Both the position numbers and the translations under genes were made by a program. This document shows positions 1 to 7,390 of a stretch of DNA of 64,000 bases, piece after piece. Source of the DNA: JBFHIJ01 sp963678775 (GTDB lineage Bacteria; Bacteroidota; Ignavibacteria; Kapaibacteriales; UBA2268); NCBI GenBank assembly GCA_963678775.2, contig CAXXGR010000002.1, positions 682,001 to 746,000 of the forward strand. Reading direction: 5' to 3'. Under the pieces are notes generated by a model. The model had not been told where the DNA came from. It saw only the letters and a list, made by a program, of their open reading frames with translations, and made no database searches. How positions within the stretch are numbered: the stretch's first letter is position 1; the number at the start of each line of letters is the position of its first letter.

Positions 1-209
1 ACTTTATGATGCATCCAAATAGGAACTGATTGAAGAGCATTATAAGTAAACCCTGCCCTTGACTTAGAATAATTTGTGTATGAATTGAAAATTAATCATT
101 ATATTATTCATTCAAAACAATGCACGAGATTTTGAAACATAGCTACGCGTGGTCTCCGTACCAGTATAGTATGAATAATCCTGTGATGCTAAAGTATTCA
201 ATTTTATGA
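1..209 (+). pseudogene. Decayed Rhs/YD-repeat core fragment
   Basis: The last 29 codons (from ATG at 120 to TGA at 207-209) read WSPYQYSMNNPV near the middle. This is the conserved end of Rhs-associated core domains, just before the variable C-terminal tip. Nearer the window edge, positions 5-16 read YDAS, the start of the usual Rhs core block, but stops and frame changes separate it from the WSPYQ block. I infer a broken Rhs gene truncated by the window edge. Rhs proteins are large secreted or surface proteins, often carrying toxin tips; no complete tip is visible here. The TGA overlaps the ATG of the next small ORF. Confidence 0.55.
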
Positions 210-367
210 AAACGATATTCCATGAATACGTACATTCAACAGAGAAACTTAAAAGTGTTGATAGAGGAGAAAATGCAACAGAAGATTTAGAGGAAGATTT
301 GGATAATCTAGATAAAGCTAATGAATTGACTCCTATAGATGTGAAACAACAGAAGAAGGAAGAATAA
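206..367 (+). CDS. Small acidic ORF coupled to Rhs remnant and LRR gene
   Basis: This 53-codon frame starts with an ATG overlapping the TGA of the Rhs remnant (ATGA). Its TAA overlaps the ATG of the following LRR gene (TAATG). The product is highly charged and acidic in the middle (EDLEEDLDNLDKANE), ends in QQKKEE, and has no signal peptide or known motif. The double stop-start overlap suggests translational coupling. It may be the leftover variable tip of the Rhs protein in a shifted frame or a genuine small gene. Neither function nor expression can be established from sequence. Confidence 0.35.
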   Translation: MKTIFHEYVHSTEKLKSVDRGENATEDLEEDLDNLDKANELTPIDVKQQKKEE

Positions 368-1701
368 TGAGGCAAATATATTTTCTACTAATGATTGTTA
401 TATTCCAATTTTTTTCCAGCTTGATTATGGCTGATGATGGACTTAAAAGAGATTCCATAAATATCGGTAAATACACTTTTTCTATTGAGACTAAATGTAT
501 AGATCGAATCGAGGTGAATGGTCTAAGCGAATTGAGGGAAGTATCAAAACTTAAGAATTTAACGTGGTTATCTATTCGAGTTCGTAATATAGATTCAATA
601 CCTGAGTGGTTCTTTAACTTATCCAAATTAGATACTTTGTTTTTAAGCGGTGACGATATAAGCTATATATCTGATGATATTTCCAAACTACAAAAGCTAA
701 AAACTTTAGTTCTTAATGCTAAAGTCTTGGAATACTTACCAGATAATATTTGTAATTTACCTCATTTAGAACGTATAAGTATCTGCTATAATTCACTTTT
801 CGAATTACCAAAACAAATTGGGAGTTTGACAAAATTAAAAAGTTTTAGAATGTGTAAGGCTTCTATGCAATATTTACCTCAGAGTTTTTGTAATCTGAAA
901 AATCTTGAATATATAGAAATAACAGATTCTAAATTAGAAGAATTGCCTGAAGAAATTGGGCAGTTAATAAAATTAAAATACCTTGACTTAAGAAATAATC
1001 GAATAAAGAATATTCCTCGTTCAATAGGAAAGCTCAAAGATTTAGAGAAATTTCATATTCCCAATAATGAATTAACTTGCGTACCTAAAGAGATTGGTAG
1101 TCTTGACAAACTTGATTTTTTAACACTTGGTGGTAATAACATTGAACAATTACCTGATGAGATCACAAATTTGCAAGCTTTAACTGCTCTTTCTTTATCT
1201 GATAATAGATTATCATTATTGCCGGATCAATTTGGGAGATTAAATCTTTTATCTCATCTTGAATTATCTTCAAATAACTTGACAAAACTTCCGGAATCTT
1301 TTTCGGAATTAACTAAACTGAATATGCTATTTCTTGATTCCAATAAATTAACAACATTGCCTCAGAATTTTAGCAACTTATTACTTTTAAGATATTTATT
1401 TTTACAAAACAACAATATTAACATTTTTCCTAATATATTATGTAATTTGCTAAATTTACAATATCTAAACTTGAATCTTAATAAAATTGACAAAATTCCG
1501 GAAAATATATGTCTACTAGAGAATTTACAGACAATAGAACTCAACTCCAACAAGTTGACTGCATTACCTGATTGTATTTGTGGAATGAAACACCTAAGTT
1601 ATGTTGTTTTGCTAAGAAATAATTTTACTGAGAAAGAAAAGCAAAGATTATTACAGCTAAACCAAAAATTAGATCCTGAGAATATAAAGTTTATATTCTG
1701 A
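367..1701 (+). CDS. Secreted leucine-rich repeat protein
   Basis: The 444-residue product begins with a hydrophobic signal sequence (about residues 3-22). From about residue 55 to 440 it carries some 16 leucine-rich repeats of about 23 residues, pattern LP-x2-IG-x-L-x2-L-x-x-L-x-L-x-x-N. No enzymatic domain, sorting domain or lipobox is visible. Such solenoids bind proteins, and the signal peptide puts it outside the cytoplasm, so an adhesion or binding role is inferred. It overlaps the upstream small ORF by one base and is followed by a perfect hairpin terminator. A related but lipidated LRR protein lies at 34200. Confidence 0.85.
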   Translation: MRQIYFLLMIVIFQFFSSLIMADDGLKRDSINIGKYTFSIETKCIDRIEVNGLSELREVSKLKNLTWLSIRVRNIDSIPEWFFNLSKLDTLFLSGDDISYISDDISKLQKLKTLVLNAKVLEYLPDNICNLPHLERISICYNSLFELPKQIGSLTKLKSFRMCKASMQYLPQSFCNLKNLEYIEITDSKLEELPEEIGQLIKLKYLDLRNNRIKNIPRSIGKLKDLEKFHIPNNELTCVPKEIGSLDKLDFLTLGGNNIEQLPDEITNLQALTALSLSDNRLSLLPDQFGRLNLLSHLELSSNNLTKLPESFSELTKLNMLFLDSNKLTTLPQNFSNLLLLRYLFLQNNNINIFPNILCNLLNLQYLNLNLNKIDKIPENICLLENLQTIELNSNKLTALPDCICGMKHLSYVVLLRNNFTEKEKQRLLQLNQKLDPENIKFIF

Positions 1702-1730
1702 CAATAAGGTAGAATAGTTTTTAGAAGTAG

Positions 1731-1760
1731 AGACTCAAGCCCTGAAATGCTTGAGTCTTT
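1731..1760 (+). terminator. Intrinsic terminator of LRR gene
   Basis: AGACTCAAGC (1731-1740) pairs perfectly with GCTTGAGTCT (1749-1758) across an 8-base loop, followed by TT and a mixed pyrimidine stretch. It sits 30 bases after the LRR stop codon. Confidence 0.65.
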
Positions 1761-1948
1761 CTATAAGAAAAACCGAAAAATTTGATTATCTTCCATACGG
1801 TAAGCAAATACAACCGGATTTCAACCAAGACCAAAGAACCGTTTACCTTGGTCTTGAACTAGATCAGGAAAGCGATCTGGGCTAACTTCAGCACACTCTA
1901 AGGTTGCTGCATCTCGACTACGCTCGATACCCACAAAGACGAAACAAA

Positions 1949-1973
1949 GGAGACGCTTGAATTAAGCGCCTCC
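1949..1973 (-). terminator. Intrinsic terminator of the 1981-2529 gene
   Basis: GGAGACGCTT and AAGCGCCTCC form a 10-bp stem (one G-U in the minus-strand RNA) with a 5-base loop. On the minus strand it is followed by TTTGTTT. It lies just past the stop of the minus-strand hypothetical gene. Confidence 0.6.
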
Positions 1974-1980
1974 AATATAT

Positions 1981-2529
1981 TTAGCTAAGTTTTTTTCTGA
2001 TAATCTCTTTTAGACGAAGTTCGTGAATTCTTGCATGTTTGCCACTCACGTTTTTATGAGGAGGCTTTCGTCTGGTTTTGTTTATTTCTGCAAAATGAAC
2101 TCCTAACTCAAAGAAAATAGTTTCGCGAGCGAGGGTTTTTAGTTGTTCTTTATTCCATTTCACTTCTAATTTGCAATCCTTAGAATATGAGTAGTCAGGA
2201 ACGGGCATGCCCACTTCCTCCATAAAATAAAAAACTATCATCCAATCTATTTCACCTACAAATTCCATAGCCTGAGAGTAAATAACTATTTTCTGCTCAT
2301 TAGCGTAGTACTTGCCTATTAAGCTTATCCCTTGATTTGTTCTTGGCATTAGCTCTATAGTCTTAAGTTTGTAGAGGTATTCCGGTGGGATATCATTAAA
2401 TAGTTCTCGGATTCCCTTTTTAGTAAAAGGATGGATATCTCCTTTTTTAGGTCTTCTTTCTATAATTCTCGGATAGTTATTTTCTTCAATTTTATACTTT
2501 TGGGGTTGAGTATTTCTACTTCTAGCCAT
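1981..2529 (-). CDS. Hypothetical protein, possible degenerate zincin
   Basis: I chose the internal ATG at 2529 (MARSRN...) because AGGAAA lies 7-8 bases upstream; an in-frame ATG 16 codons earlier lacks a ribosome site. The product is 182 residues, rich in Lys and Arg at both ends. Near the C-terminus it reads TIFFELGVHFAEI, which resembles the HExxH helix of small metalloproteases (typically ...HELGHH...), with Phe in place of the first His. That resemblance is weak. There is no signal peptide or membrane segment. The function is unknown. It has its own terminator, so it appears monocistronic. Confidence 0.6.
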   Translation of the reverse strand: MARSRNTQPQKYKIEENNYPRIIERRPKKGDIHPFTKKGIRELFNDIPPEYLYKLKTIELMPRTNQGISLIGKYYANEQKIVIYSQAMEFVGEIDWMIVFYFMEEVGMPVPDYSYSKDCKLEVKWNKEQLKTLARETIFFELGVHFAEINKTRRKPPHKNVSGKHARIHELRLKEIIRKKLS

Positions 2530-2575
2530 AATATTTCCTATTTGATATTTGTTTATGTTTGATTTTGGGTATAGC

Positions 2576-2628
2576 AATCCCTATCACTCCCTAAATATAT
2601 AAGAATACTCTAAGGAGTGATTGGGATT
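2576..2628 (-). repeat. Long hairpin between MATE gene and hypothetical gene
   Basis: Bases 2576-2590 and 2614-2628 are complementary over 15 bp with one mismatch (AATCCC.ATCACTCC / GGAGTGAT.GGGATT), with a 23-base loop. It starts 6 bases after the MATE stop codon on the minus strand. It lacks a T-run, so it may act as a 3' end stabiliser or a weak terminator. Confidence 0.5.
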
Positions 2629-2634
2629 TACTGT

Positions 2635-4065
2635 TTATACTTGTTTAAGTTTCCAGTTGCCTTTACGGAATATGAATAATGCAGCAGCAGTAAGCAAAGT
2701 TTCTGCAAATACCACTGACCAAAAAACACCATACTCTTTCCAGTCAAGAATAATTGCAAGAGTATAAGCAAGCGGAACTTCAATTATCCAAAAGAATACA
2801 AAATTTAATATTGAAGGAGTCTTCGTGTCACCGGCTCCATTAAATGAGCTTAGTATAACCATACCTAAGCCATAAACAAAGAGTCCTATGCTTACAATAC
2901 GGAGGCAAGTAGCTCCTGCACTGAGCACATTTGGATCATCTATAAAAAGACCTATCCAAAATTCAGGTGTAATTAGAAAGATTATACCAATCACTCCTAG
3001 GAATAGGGTATTGATTTTACTAGTAATCCATACTGACTTTTCTGCTCGATTAGGTTTACCGGCTCCTAAATTCTGACCTACTAAAGTAGCTGCAGAATTA
3101 GCTATCCCCATAGATGGCAGCATTGCAAAAATCATGAGGCGTATAGCAATCGTATAACCTGCTACAATATCACTACCGAACTCAGATAAAATACGAACAA
3201 GTATTATCCAACTTGCAGTAGCTATTAGGTATTGCCCAATTCCACCAACTGAGATATTAATAAGATTTTTAATTATTTTAAAATCAACAACCAGTATGTC
3301 TTTTGTAAATTTAATTCTGCTTTTATCGCCGAGAAGTAAATATAGTTGAAGTAATATGCCTAAGCCTCTTCCGATTGCAGTTGCAATAGCAGCGCCTTTT
3401 ATGCCCATTGCGGGAATTGGCCCCAATCCAAATATCAATATAGGATCTAAAATTATATTGATGATGTTTGCAAACCACAAAACCTGCATAGAGCGCGATG
3501 CATCGCCGGCACTCCTGAAAATCGAATTTATGATAAAGATTAGCATGATGGTAATATTCGAGCCGAATATAATTGCAGTATAAAAGTAATTTTCTGCAAC
3601 TATGCTTGCTTCCATGCCCATCATAAGAAGTATTTCTTTAGCGTAAATTACTCCCGGAACTGCTATAACAGTAGAAATAGCAATACCTGTCAGGATAGCC
3701 TGAAAAGCAGATTTAGCAGCCTCTACAGGTTTCTTTTCGCCCACTCGCCGGGCGACTATTGCACCGGTAGCCATGCTAAAGCCGATACCTATGGCATATA
3801 TTATTGTGATGAGAGACTCAGTAATACCTACTACAGCTACTGCATCGGCACCTAATTTTGATACATAAAAAATATCAAAAATGGCGAACATCGACTCTCC
3901 AAGCATTTCTAATACCATTGGTATGGCTAGTAGAAATATAGCATGGCGAACACTTACTTCAGTGAAGTCAATATCTGACCCGATAATAGCTTTATAGGCA
4001 GATGAGTATATTTTTTTGAAGAAAGAAAATCTATCTATTGCATTGTGAGAATCTAATTTCCCCAT
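2635..4065 (-). CDS. MATE family efflux transporter
   Basis: At 476 residues with about 12 predicted transmembrane segments, this has the normal size and layout of a MATE (NorM/DinF-type) cation-coupled exporter. The N-terminal half contains AIPMVLEMLGESMFAIFDI and GAIVARRVGEKK. The second half repeats the pattern, with GQNLGAGKPNRAEK. Such inner-membrane proteins export drugs, cationic metabolites or dyes in exchange for Na+ or H+. The start codon has no good ribosome site of its own. It lies inside the end of a short upstream ORF that does have one, so translation may be coupled. The substrate cannot be read from sequence. Confidence 0.93.
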   Translation of the reverse strand: MGKLDSHNAIDRFSFFKKIYSSAYKAIIGSDIDFTEVSVRHAIFLLAIPMVLEMLGESMFAIFDIFYVSKLGADAVAVVGITESLITIIYAIGIGFSMATGAIVARRVGEKKPVEAAKSAFQAILTGIAISTVIAVPGVIYAKEILLMMGMEASIVAENYFYTAIIFGSNITIMLIFIINSIFRSAGDASRSMQVLWFANIINIILDPILIFGLGPIPAMGIKGAAIATAIGRGLGILLQLYLLLGDKSRIKFTKDILVVDFKIIKNLINISVGGIGQYLIATASWIILVRILSEFGSDIVAGYTIAIRLMIFAMLPSMGIANSAATLVGQNLGAGKPNRAEKSVWITSKINTLFLGVIGIIFLITPEFWIGLFIDDPNVLSAGATCLRIVSIGLFVYGLGMVILSSFNGAGDTKTPSILNFVFFWIIEVPLAYTLAIILDWKEYGVFWSVVFAETLLTAAALFIFRKGNWKLKQV

Positions 4066-4190
4066 TTTCGTTTTCGCTTTTTATGTGATAAAATCTTTTG
4101 TTTATTTAACCTATTTGAAAGCAAAGTTGATAAATCCATTGTGACGACAATTCCCATTGCTGCGATTTTAGTATTATTAAACGTAAACAT
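4053..4190 (-). CDS. Short leader ORF overlapping the MATE start
   Basis: An ATG at 4188-4190 (minus) is preceded by TAAGGAGAAG, one of the best ribosome sites in the window. The 45-codon frame ends KKRKRKWGN and its stop (4053-4055) lies 13 bases inside the MATE coding region. The N-terminal half is hydrophobic and polar; the C-terminus is very basic. I infer a leader peptide through which the MATE gene is translationally coupled or attenuated. It may instead be an independent small protein. It begins 66 bases after the stop of the methyltransferase gene, so all three may share one transcript. Confidence 0.5.
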   Translation of the reverse strand: MFTFNNTKIAAMGIVVTMDLSTLLSNRLNKQKILSHKKRKRKWGN

Positions 4191-4256
4191 AATTCTTCTC
4201 CTTAGGATGTTATTATTTAAAAATATTTAGTATTTGATGCAGTGCTTGATTTTAAC

Positions 4257-5003
4257 CTATTTTTTTATAGCACTAAAGAACATATAACCATATTGATTCC
4301 CGTATTTACGGTGCATTTCTATTTCTGTTTCCATTTCTTTGATTATTGCATTTGCTGTTGTATCATCAGCGTGTTTTACTTTCATCTTCTCTATGTTAGA
4401 AAGGATCGGGGTGTAATACTCATCCCACCAGTCGCTATTCGGCGACACAAAAGTAGAATTAATATCAAATCCGTTCTTTTTTAATAAGCTATCTATAAGC
4501 TCTTTGCTTGGCATTGCCGAATATACTTCAGCAAAGTATTTTTTACACTCTTCATCAGGATTAGAGTCGGTAAAGACCATATCCGAGAAACATATTTGCC
4601 CGCCTTTGCCAAGCAAAGGAGTCCAAAGCTCTAAAGCTTTTTCTACGCCGAGTATAAATATTGAGCCTTCTGCCCAAATCATATCAAAAGAATTAGGGTA
4701 AAACGGCAATTTACCCATGTCTCCAAGCAGTGGAGTTATATGCCGGGCCAATCCCTTTTCTTCTGAAGCATCTGCAAGTTTTTGCAAAAAAGGTTCGTAA
4801 TTATCTACTGCTGTTATAAGAGAATCTTTAATTTGCTGTGCGATGTTTAAAGTTTGCTTGCCTGTACCGCAACCTAAATCTAGGATGCGAGGACACTGAG
4901 GTAAAGCATCTTTCACGGTGTTTAATGCTTTTAAAGTAGAAGCATTACTTCCCGGGCCTTGTCGTGGCGCATCATCGAACAGTTCATAGAAAACCTGTTC
5001 CAT
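4257..5003 (-). CDS. Class I SAM-dependent methyltransferase
   Basis: The 248-residue protein has the SAM-binding motif I ILDLGCGTGKQT at residues 40-51, then an acidic motif II (ITAVDNYEPF) and GDMGKLPF. This is the Methyltransf_11/25-type Rossmann fold. The following region (FDMIWAEGSIFILGVEKALELW) fits the post-II block. The substrate is not identifiable; UbiE-like and natural-product methylases share this layout. AAGGA lies about 12 bases before the ATG. The upstream leader carries two strong hairpins. Downstream on the same strand are the leader ORF and the MATE exporter, suggesting that a small molecule is both modified and exported, which is only inference. Confidence 0.85.
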   Translation of the reverse strand: MEQVFYELFDDAPRQGPGSNASTLKALNTVKDALPQCPRILDLGCGTGKQTLNIAQQIKDSLITAVDNYEPFLQKLADASEEKGLARHITPLLGDMGKLPFYPNSFDMIWAEGSIFILGVEKALELWTPLLGKGGQICFSDMVFTDSNPDEECKKYFAEVYSAMPSKELIDSLLKKNGFDINSTFVSPNSDWWDEYYTPILSNIEKMKVKHADDTTANAIIKEMETEIEMHRKYGNQYGYMFFSAIKK

Positions 5004-5046
5004 TTCGGATAAATCCTTGTTTTAAAATAAGATATAAGTAGATTCT

Positions 5047-5111
5047 ATCGCTTAGAGATAAGCGATTCCGTCGGTAAAGCATCAGCTTAAATTGAAAAGC
5101 TGGAAATGCTT
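5047..5111 (-). promoter_or_regulatory. Structured 5' leader of the methyltransferase gene
   Basis: Two strong hairpins lie in tandem in the minus-strand leader. The first to be transcribed pairs AAGCAT-CAGCTT (5077-5088) with AAGCTG (5097-5102) and ATGCTT (5106-5111), with a 3-base bulge. The second pairs ATCGCTTA (5047-5054) with TAAGCGAT (5059-5066) around a GAGA loop (TCTC in the RNA). They end 44 bases before the start codon. No known riboswitch class is recognised. A terminator/antiterminator role is possible but there is no T-run. Confidence 0.45.
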
Positions 5112-5618
5112 AGCAGGTTATATGTGTGTAGGTTTTTATCATTTTGCATCAAATAGGTATGTAAATGTAACAAGTTCCTAATATTCATGCAAGCACTATT
5201 TTAAAATAACTGCAGTAATACTAAAATAATAGTCAGAATTTATTTAGATATTTCCACATTTATTTTAAAGTGTGTAAAATAGTTTACAATTTGCTGGAGT
5301 ATACGGCAGATTATGCGATTTGAAAATGTGTATTAGGCATTGTGAGTATAGCCGAATAAAATAACTTGCAGTATTACACACTACTCGAGTGCTATATACT
5401 TGCATATGTTTGAAAGATTTAGCATTGGGAGTTTGCAAGGTTTATATTTATGACTCTTACACACACAATATACAACACAGTTGTAAAAACAACACCCAAG
5501 CGTACAGATTTTCAAAATAATGCTACATTATCAAGTAAGTTGCTTTTTTAATAGTGTCTGTTCTACAAAATTAGTATCTTATATTTGTCTTAAATCTATT
5601 TTTTTTGATGGTGATTTG
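5112..5618. other. Intergenic stretch without recognisable genes
   Basis: This AT-rich stretch separates the divergent methyltransferase and ThiF-like genes. Apart from the minus-strand leader hairpins (annotated separately) I see no gene, RNA or repeat. An open frame extends the ThiF-like gene to 5520, but its sequence is not like the family and it has no ribosome site. Confidence 0.6.
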
Positions 5619-6317
5619 ATGCAAACTCTATATGATTTGGAAAGATATAGCCGGCATTTGATGATTCCCGGTTTTGATAAGCAACATCAGAAGAAATTAA
5701 AGAATGCTTCTGTGCTTGTGGTAGGTGCCGGAGGACTGGGCTCTCCGAATTTATTATATTTGACTGCTGCCGGAGTTGGTAGCATCGGCATTGTGGATGA
5801 CGATAAAGTTAGTCTTTCAAATTTGCAAAGGCAAGTGCTTTATGACGAATCTATGATTGGCAAAAGCAAGGCAGAAGCTGCGGCTACGAAGCTTAAGGCT
5901 TTATCTTCTAATACAGCTTTTGATGTTTATAGTCACAGATTAGATGCTTCTAACAGCATTAAACTATTTGAAGGCTTTGACATTATAGTAGACGGAACGG
6001 ATAACTACGAAACCCGATATATAATAGATGATTACTGTTCGACTGAAAAGATACCGTATGTTTATGGTGCTATCAGCGACTTCGGAGGTCAGCTGTCAGT
6101 TTTCAATTATCAGGATGCTCCATCGTACCGAGAAGTTTTTCCGGACTCAGGAGAGCAAAAAGCTGCCATAGGTGTGCTGGGGGCTTTGCCAGGCATAGTT
6201 GGTTCGATGCAGGCGATGGAATGTATAAAGATAATCACTGGTTTAGGCGAAACTTTGGCGGGCACTTTATGCATGTATGACAGCATAAAAGGCAGATTCA
6301 ATTACATAGATTTATAA
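5619..6317 (+). CDS. ThiF/MoeB-family E1-like adenylyltransferase
   Basis: I start at the ATG at 5619 (MQTLYDLERYSRHLMI), where the family homology begins; this gives 232 residues. GAGGLG at 36-41 is the nucleotide-binding loop, D60-D62 the ribose site, and NLQRQ at 68-72 the conserved Arg loop. ThiF, MoeB and HesA adenylate the C-terminal glycine of ubiquitin-like sulfur carriers (ThiS, MoaD). In MoeB/ThiF, a Cys-x-x-Cys and a second Cys pair bind zinc. Here the first position reads PSYREVF and the second cysteine-containing block is replaced by EQKAAIGVLG, so these cysteines are missing. No thiamin, molybdopterin or sulfur carrier gene is adjacent. It could serve any of these pathways or another. 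Confidence 0.85.
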   Translation: MQTLYDLERYSRHLMIPGFDKQHQKKLKNASVLVVGAGGLGSPNLLYLTAAGVGSIGIVDDDKVSLSNLQRQVLYDESMIGKSKAEAAATKLKALSSNTAFDVYSHRLDASNSIKLFEGFDIIVDGTDNYETRYIIDDYCSTEKIPYVYGAISDFGGQLSVFNYQDAPSYREVFPDSGEQKAAIGVLGALPGIVGSMQAMECIKIITGLGETLAGTLCMYDSIKGRFNYIDL

Positions 6318-6376
6318 TTTATTTTATATATTTGCACTACCCTAAGCAAGAAGAATTTTAAAAATGTGCAAAAATA

Positions 6377-6408
6377 TTTCTTGAATAGGATATTTTTTTA
6401 TAAATTTG
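6377..6408 (+). promoter_or_regulatory. Bacteroidota-type promoter for rpmH
   Basis: TAAATTTG (6401-6408) matches the -7 consensus TAnnTTTG. TTTC (6377-6380) lies 20 bases upstream in the -33 position, one mismatch from TTTG. It is about 70 bases before rpmH. Confidence 0.4.
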
Positions 6409-6478
6409 TAGTTCTCTAACTTAGCGTAAGTATAATAACGAAAATAAATTGTAAGATATTTAAATCTAAGGTGATGAA

Positions 6479-6619
6479 ATGAAAAGAACATATCAGCCAA
6501 GTCGCCGTAAAAGATCTAATAAGCACGGCTTTAGATCTCGCATGGCTACTAAAAACGGACGTAAACTACTGAACCGTCGTCGTAATAAAGGACGTCATAA
6601 AGTATCAATTACTTCCTAA
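6479..6619 (+). CDS. rpmH: 50S ribosomal protein L34
   Basis: The 46-residue, Arg/Lys-rich product reads MKRTYQPSRRKRSNKHGF and continues with GFRSRMATKNGRKLLNRRR, which is diagnostic for bacterial L34. AAGGTGAT lies just before the ATG. L34 binds 23S rRNA in the large subunit. As in most bacteria it is followed by rnpA, yidD and yidC on the same strand. The C-terminus (RNKGRHKVSITS) is of normal length for the FCB group. Confidence 0.97.
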   Translation: MKRTYQPSRRKRSNKHGFRSRMATKNGRKLLNRRRNKGRHKVSITS

Positions 6620-6705
6620 GTCTCTAAAGTATTTTTTCTTTGGGTTTGGATAGGCTTTTTAGTCTATCCAAATTTGTTTATAAGTAACTTATAGGATTTG
6701 ATTAA

Positions 6706-7152
6706 TTGCCTTTTGGCCAAGTAATGAACAGCATAATCGCAACCCCGCTCAAAGGGTATAAAATATTTGACAAAGTATTCCAATCAGGGAAAAGAATCTA
6801 CAGTGGGCCGGCTGCCTCGGTAGTTTGCCTTCAGGAAATCGAAACCTATGATTTTAAGTTATGCCTGGGAGTTACTGTAAGCAAAAGGATAGCGAAAAAA
6901 GCCGTAATTCGTAATAGAATCAAAAGGCTTCTAAGAGAATCCGTAAGGTTGGCAATAAAAGAGATGCAAATGCGAGGTACTACTATACCTATCAGCAAAA
7001 TGATAATTAACTGGAGGCAGGCACCGGATATGCAATCGAAAATTCAACTCGATGATGTGATGCCCCATATAGTTAAAATATTGAATAAAGCTGAAACTTA
7101 TTACAGCAAACAGGTAAGTACTCATGAAACATCTGATGATATTAGTAATTAG
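6706..7152 (+). CDS. rnpA: Ribonuclease P protein component
   Basis: The frame can start at TTG 6706, which has AGGA about 9 bases upstream. An ATG at 6724 has no ribosome site, so I prefer TTG. The 148-residue product carries the RNase P protein signature KRIAKKAVIRNRIKRLLRE (residues 60-78). RnpA binds the RNase P RNA and helps position the 5' leader of pre-tRNAs. The C-terminus runs past the ordinary end of the family, and its last 29 bases overlap yidD. The order rpmH-rnpA-yidD-yidC supports the call. Confidence 0.93.
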   Translation: MPFGQVMNSIIATPLKGYKIFDKVFQSGKRIYSGPAASVVCLQEIETYDFKLCLGVTVSKRIAKKAVIRNRIKRLLRESVRLAIKEMQMRGTTIPISKMIINWRQAPDMQSKIQLDDVMPHIVKILNKAETYYSKQVSTHETSDDISN

Positions 7153-7372
7153 GCTCTACAAAAGACTTTTATCGCCATATCTGCCTAATTCTTGCAGGTT
7201 TTATCCTACTTGCTCTTCTTATTCCATTGAGGCGTTCGAAAAGCATGGTTTTTTCAAAGGGCTTTGGCTCAGCATCTACCGTATTTTGAGATGCAATCCT
7301 TTCAATCGCGGCGGTGTCGATCATGTCCCTCATGAGTTTCACTTTCACAATAAAAAAAATGTGTCAAATTAA
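7124..7372 (+). CDS. yidD: Membrane protein insertion efficiency factor YidD
   Basis: The 82-residue protein has the family signature RLYKRLLSPYLPNSCRFYPTC (first 20: RLYKRLLSPYLPNSCRFYPT), then SSYSIEAFEKHG and the Cys-Asn-Pro-Phe turn followed by GG-x-D-x-V-P. YidD is a small membrane-associated protein that supports YidC-dependent insertion. The gene overlaps rnpA by 29 bases and ends 18 bases before the ATG of yidC, a normal arrangement. Confidence 0.95.
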   Translation: MKHLMILVIRLYKRLLSPYLPNSCRFYPTCSSYSIEAFEKHGFFKGLWLSIYRILRCNPFNRGGVDHVPHEFHFHNKKNVSN

Positions 7373-7390
7373 TTTATATAATTGACGAAT

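Noticed and set aside
112..375. Minus-strand frame of 87 codons across the Rhs remnant
   Set aside because: It is Ser/Phe-rich, antisense to the Rhs core fragment and the small ORF, and has no support.
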